Source of the DNA: Streptomyces malaysiensis subsp. samsunensis
Lineage (GTDB): Bacteria > Actinomycetota > Actinomycetes > Streptomycetales > Streptomycetaceae
DNA: 64,000 nt
NCBI RefSeq assembly: GCF_024519315.1
Contig: NZ_JANIIC010000008.1
Span: 62,001-126,000 of the forward strand
Reading direction: 5' to 3'
Shown: positions 61,764 through 64,000 of the stretch, in pieces
Layout of the letters: every line of letters starts with the position of its first letter
Numbering within the stretch: the first letter of the stretch is position 1
Made by a program: the position numbers and the translations under genes
The notes under the pieces: model-generated
Seen by the model: the letters and a program-made list of their open reading frames with translations, nothing else
Databases searched by the model: none
What the model was told of the DNA's origin: nothing

Positions 61764-62792
61764 ATGAAGCTACGCCGCGCCCTGGTGGCTGCCGCAGCGA
61801 CCGCCGCCATAGCCCCTGCCGCGCTCCTCGCGGCCCCCGCCGCGTTCGCCGAGGAGCCGCCGAGCGAGAGCCCGTCGCCGTCCGCCTCCGAGACCGTCAC
61901 ACCGTCTCCGGAGGACCCGTCGGCGTCGCCCACCCCGACGGAGACCGCTCCGACCGACGAGCCCACGCAGACCACCCCGGCGCCGTCCACGAGCGCCACC
62001 CAGGCTCCGACCCCCGGCGACCCGTCCGGCACCCCGTCCGGCACCCCCACCGAGACCGCCACCCCGACCCCCGGGCCGACCGAGGAGCCGGGCGACGGCG
62101 AGTGCGCGGACGACGGGGACTACAACGAGGACCCGGAGCTCAGCACCACCCTGGTCGGCCTGCCGTCGAAGGTCGTGGCGGGCAGCGGCTTCCACGGCTT
62201 CAAGGTCCAGGTGAAGAACGACTCGGACCGCGCCTACCAGCGGGTCGACTTCGGGGTCTTCGCGGGCACGGTGCACGAGTCCGCCCCCGACGGGACGGGC
62301 AAGTACCTGACCCTCCAGTTCAAGGACCCCGAGTCCGGCGCCTGGAAGGCCATCTCCACCGATGAGAACGACCCGGGCTCGGGCTACATCGGCTACACCG
62401 ATGTGCGCCCGCACGAGACCCTTACGGTCGACCTCCGGCTGAGCGTCGCCAAGAGCGCGCCCGAGGGCTTCGGTTACGCCATCAGCGTCGGCGTGTACGC
62501 GGACGACGAGGGCAACTGCGTCTACTCGACCGGTGAGTACTACGAGTTCGACGTGCTGAAGGCGGGTTCGGAGCCGGGCAAGGTGCCGCCGGCCGACCCG
62601 AAGCCGCAGGGTGGCAAGAAGCCGCTGCCGCACAAGCCGGAAGGCGACACGGAGATCAACCCGCAGGGCAGCCTGGCCGAAACGGGTTCCTCCTCCGCGC
62701 TGCCGATGATCGCCGTGATCGGCGGTGTGGCGATGGCCGCGGGCGGAGGCGCGGTCTTCGTGGTCCGCCGCCGTCGCGCCACCGCCGTCTGA
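61764..62792 (+). CDS. Sortase-anchored (LAETG) cell-surface protein
   Basis: 342 aa; ATG 61764 with GAGAGG 5 bases upstream. Signal peptide (KLRRALVAAAATAAIAPAAL, cleavage near AAFA-E). Residues ~30-110 are Ser/Thr/Pro/Glu-rich; then a ~150-residue beta-rich domain (LSTTLVGLPSKVVAGSGFHG, VKNDSDRAYQRVDFGVF) with a Cys pair (DGECADDGD, EGNCVYSTG). The tail has the class E sortase motif SLAETG, a hydrophobic helix (LPMIAVIGGVAMAAGGGAVF) and RRRR. It will be covalently attached to peptidoglycan. The sortase is not in the window. Confidence 0.9.
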   Translation: MKLRRALVAAAATAAIAPAALLAAPAAFAEEPPSESPSPSASETVTPSPEDPSASPTPTETAPTDEPTQTTPAPSTSATQAPTPGDPSGTPSGTPTETATPTPGPTEEPGDGECADDGDYNEDPELSTTLVGLPSKVVAGSGFHGFKVQVKNDSDRAYQRVDFGVFAGTVHESAPDGTGKYLTLQFKDPESGAWKAISTDENDPGSGYIGYTDVRPHETLTVDLRLSVAKSAPEGFGYAISVGVYADDEGNCVYSTGEYYEFDVLKAGSEPGKVPPADPKPQGGKKPLPHKPEGDTEINPQGSLAETGSSSALPMIAVIGGVAMAAGGGAVFVVRRRRATAV

Positions 62793-62806
62793 CGGTCCCG
62801 AGGGGC

Positions 62807-62836
62807 GCCGGACGGGCCGATCCCGGCCCGTCCGGC
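62807..62836. terminator. Terminator between convergent genes
   Basis: Perfect 13-base arms GCCGGACGGGCCG and CGGCCCGTCCGGC, loop ATCC, 15 bases after the LAETG gene. Confidence 0.85.
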
Positions 62837-62854
62837 CGCCCGGCGCTGAGCCCG

Positions 62855-62913
62855 GCCCGGCGCTCAGGCCCGGCGCTCAGGTGCCCGGCGCTCAGGTGCC
62901 CGGCGCTCAGGTG
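62855..62913. repeat. 15-base tandem repeats at the end of the GMC gene
   Basis: About four units of CCCGGCGCTCAGGTG. The last unit contains the stop codon of the GMC oxidoreductase (62907-62909), so repeat number could shift its end. Confidence 0.7.
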
Positions 62914-64000
62914 CCCGGCGGGACCTTCGGCACCGGCAGCAGCGGGAGCCTCAGGGCCCCGTAGGCGTCCGCCGGTACGGCGGGGCCGCGCGGTGGGACG
63001 GGCCGGAGGCGTTCGTACGGCTCCTCCGGGGACGGACGCGGGTCGGGCTCGCCCTTGTTGGGCCACAGGGACATCGCCCGCTCGGCCTGGGCCGTGATGG
63101 TCAGGGACGGGTTGACGCCCAGGTTGGCCGAGACCGCGGCGCCGTCGACCACATGGATGCCCGGATGGCCGTAGAGCCGGTGGTACGGGTCGATGACGCC
63201 CTCCTGCGGGGACGCCCCGATCGGACAGCCGCCGAGGAAGTGGGCGGTCAGCGGGGTGCCCATGAGCTCGCCGACGTTGCTGCCCGCGAAGCCGTTGATC
63301 GAGTCGGCGATGTGGCGGGCGGCCTCGGCGCCCTCGGGGATGTGGTCGGGGTTGGGCTCGCCGTGGCCCTGGCGGGCGGTGAGCAGCCCCTTCCCCGGCC
63401 CCTTCGGTTTGCGGTAGGTGGTCAGCGAGTTGTCGTGGGTCTGCATGACCAGGCCGATGATGGTCCGCTCGGACCAGCGGCGGTTGGACAGCGAGCGCAC
63501 GGCCAGGGTGGGATGCCGGAGGTTGGCGCCCAGAAAGCGCAGCCAGCGCGGCAGACGGCCGCCGTGCGGGATCTGAAGGATCGAGAGCATCCCCATCGCG
63601 TTGGAGCCCTTGCCGTAGCGGACCGGCTCGATATGGGTGTTCTCGTCGGGGTGGATGGACGAGGTGATCGCGACGCCCCGGGTGAAGTCCGCCCGCGAAT
63701 CCCCGTCCCGGGCCCGGCGGTAGCGGCGGTCGGTGGTCTGCGCGCCCACCAGGGCCTCCGAGTTGGTGCGGGTGAGGATGCCGAGCCGCTCCGAGACGCG
63801 CGGCAGCAGCCCCTTGTCCCGCATCGTGTGCAGCAGCGTCTGAGTGCCGTACGTACCGGCGGCGAGGACGACGTACCGGGAACGCAGCGCCTTCGGCTTG
63901 CCCTTACGGCGGTTGTCGGTGGGGACGGTGGTGACCGTATAGCCGCCGTGCGGGTCGTCGCACAGGGCGACGACGGTGGTCATCGGGTGGACGGCGGCAC
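62907..64000 (-). CDS. GMC-family oxidoreductase, cholesterol-oxidase-like (C-terminal part)
   Basis: The frame stays open to the right edge, so the N-terminal FAD-binding region lies outside; ~364 residues are visible. Seen: SRYVVLAAGTYGTQTLLHTM, TNSEALVGAQTTDRR, GVAITSSIHPDENTHIEPVR, LTAHFLGGCPIGASPQEGVI (active-site His region) and IHVVDGAAVSANLGVNPSLT with the C-terminal Asn. These blocks fit the cholesterol oxidase-like GMC branch. Sterol activity is not implied by sequence alone. It converges on the LAETG gene. Confidence 0.87.
   Translation of the reverse strand, partial: AAVHPMTTVVALCDDPHGGYTVTTVPTDNRRKGKPKALRSRYVVLAAGTYGTQTLLHTMRDKGLLPRVSERLGILTRTNSEALVGAQTTDRRYRRARDGDSRADFTRGVAITSSIHPDENTHIEPVRYGKGSNAMGMLSILQIPHGGRLPRWLRFLGANLRHPTLAVRSLSNRRWSERTIIGLVMQTHDNSLTTYRKPKGPGKGLLTARQGHGEPNPDHIPEGAEAARHIADSINGFAGSNVGELMGTPLTAHFLGGCPIGASPQEGVIDPYHRLYGHPGIHVVDGAAVSANLGVNPSLTITAQAERAMSLWPNKGEPDPRPSPEEPYERLRPVPPRGPAVPADAYGALRLPLLPVPKVPPGT

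Overview
This is one contiguous piece of a high-GC actinobacterial chromosome, almost certainly Streptomyces or a very close relative. The evidence is strong third-codon G+C bias, GTG/TTG starts, rare TTA codons confined to a few genes, DUF2690 and MmyB-type XRE regulators, NlpC/P60 hydrolases preceded by a c-di-AMP riboswitch, an isobutyryl-CoA mutase small subunit, and a gene order (mdh, folD, purH, purN, sucD, sucC ... icmB, pcrA ... guaA, chorismate mutase) that I recall from S. coelicolor around SCO4784-SCO4827. Part of the order (chorismate mutase, pcrA, M23 peptidase, sucC, sucD, membrane protein, perM, purN, purH) also matches M. tuberculosis Rv0948c-Rv0957, so it is an old actinobacterial block. 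No rRNA, tRNA, CRISPR array, transposase or phage gene was seen.

Layout. 1-6.6 kb: a minus-strand osmoprotectant operon (betaine-aldehyde dehydrogenase, choline-type GMC oxidoreductase, glycine-betaine ABC ATPase, fused double permease, lipoprotein cut by the window edge) with an inverted-repeat operator candidate. 6.7-10.9 kb: a four-gene accessory cassette. Two genes encode proteins sharing a RHIM-like G-D-H-N motif and carry five TTA codons between them; two encode paralogous single-pass surface proteins. 11-17.5 kb: mdh, a membrane-anchored DUF2690 regulator, DUF3017 protein, folD, purH, purN. 17.8-25.6 kb: membrane protein, perM, sucD, sucC and two secreted proteins, one with LP-rich heptads. 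25.8-34.3 kb: a five-gene MoxR-VWA-DUF5682/SWIM-DUF5691 module in two divergent arms around a nearly symmetric promoter region that matches the PafBC (RecA-independent DNA damage) consensus. 34.3-36.5 kb: a 216-bp tandem duplication, icmB, and a decayed lipase gene. 36.6-45.2 kb: cell-wall enzymes (M23 peptidase, two NlpC/P60 proteins, L,D-transpeptidase) with pcrA between them; pcrA also has a PafBC-type promoter. 45.2-49.3 kb: homoserine dehydrogenase-like protein, two SDRs, XRE regulator. 49.3-55 kb: a LiaFSR-like envelope-stress module next to a Ser/Thr kinase whose outer domain resembles the two surface proteins at 6.7-8.6 kb. 55-64 kb: DoxX, TIG-like membrane protein, class II aldolase, Uma2, guaA, chorismate mutase behind a leaderless Phe/Tyr leader peptide and attenuator, an LAETG sortase substrate, and the 3' part of a GMC oxidoreductase.

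The best candidates for little-described biology are (i) the TTA-rich operon with paired RHIM-like motifs, (ii) the MoxR/VWA/SWIM module under an apparent DNA-damage promoter, and (iii) the chorismate mutase attenuator.
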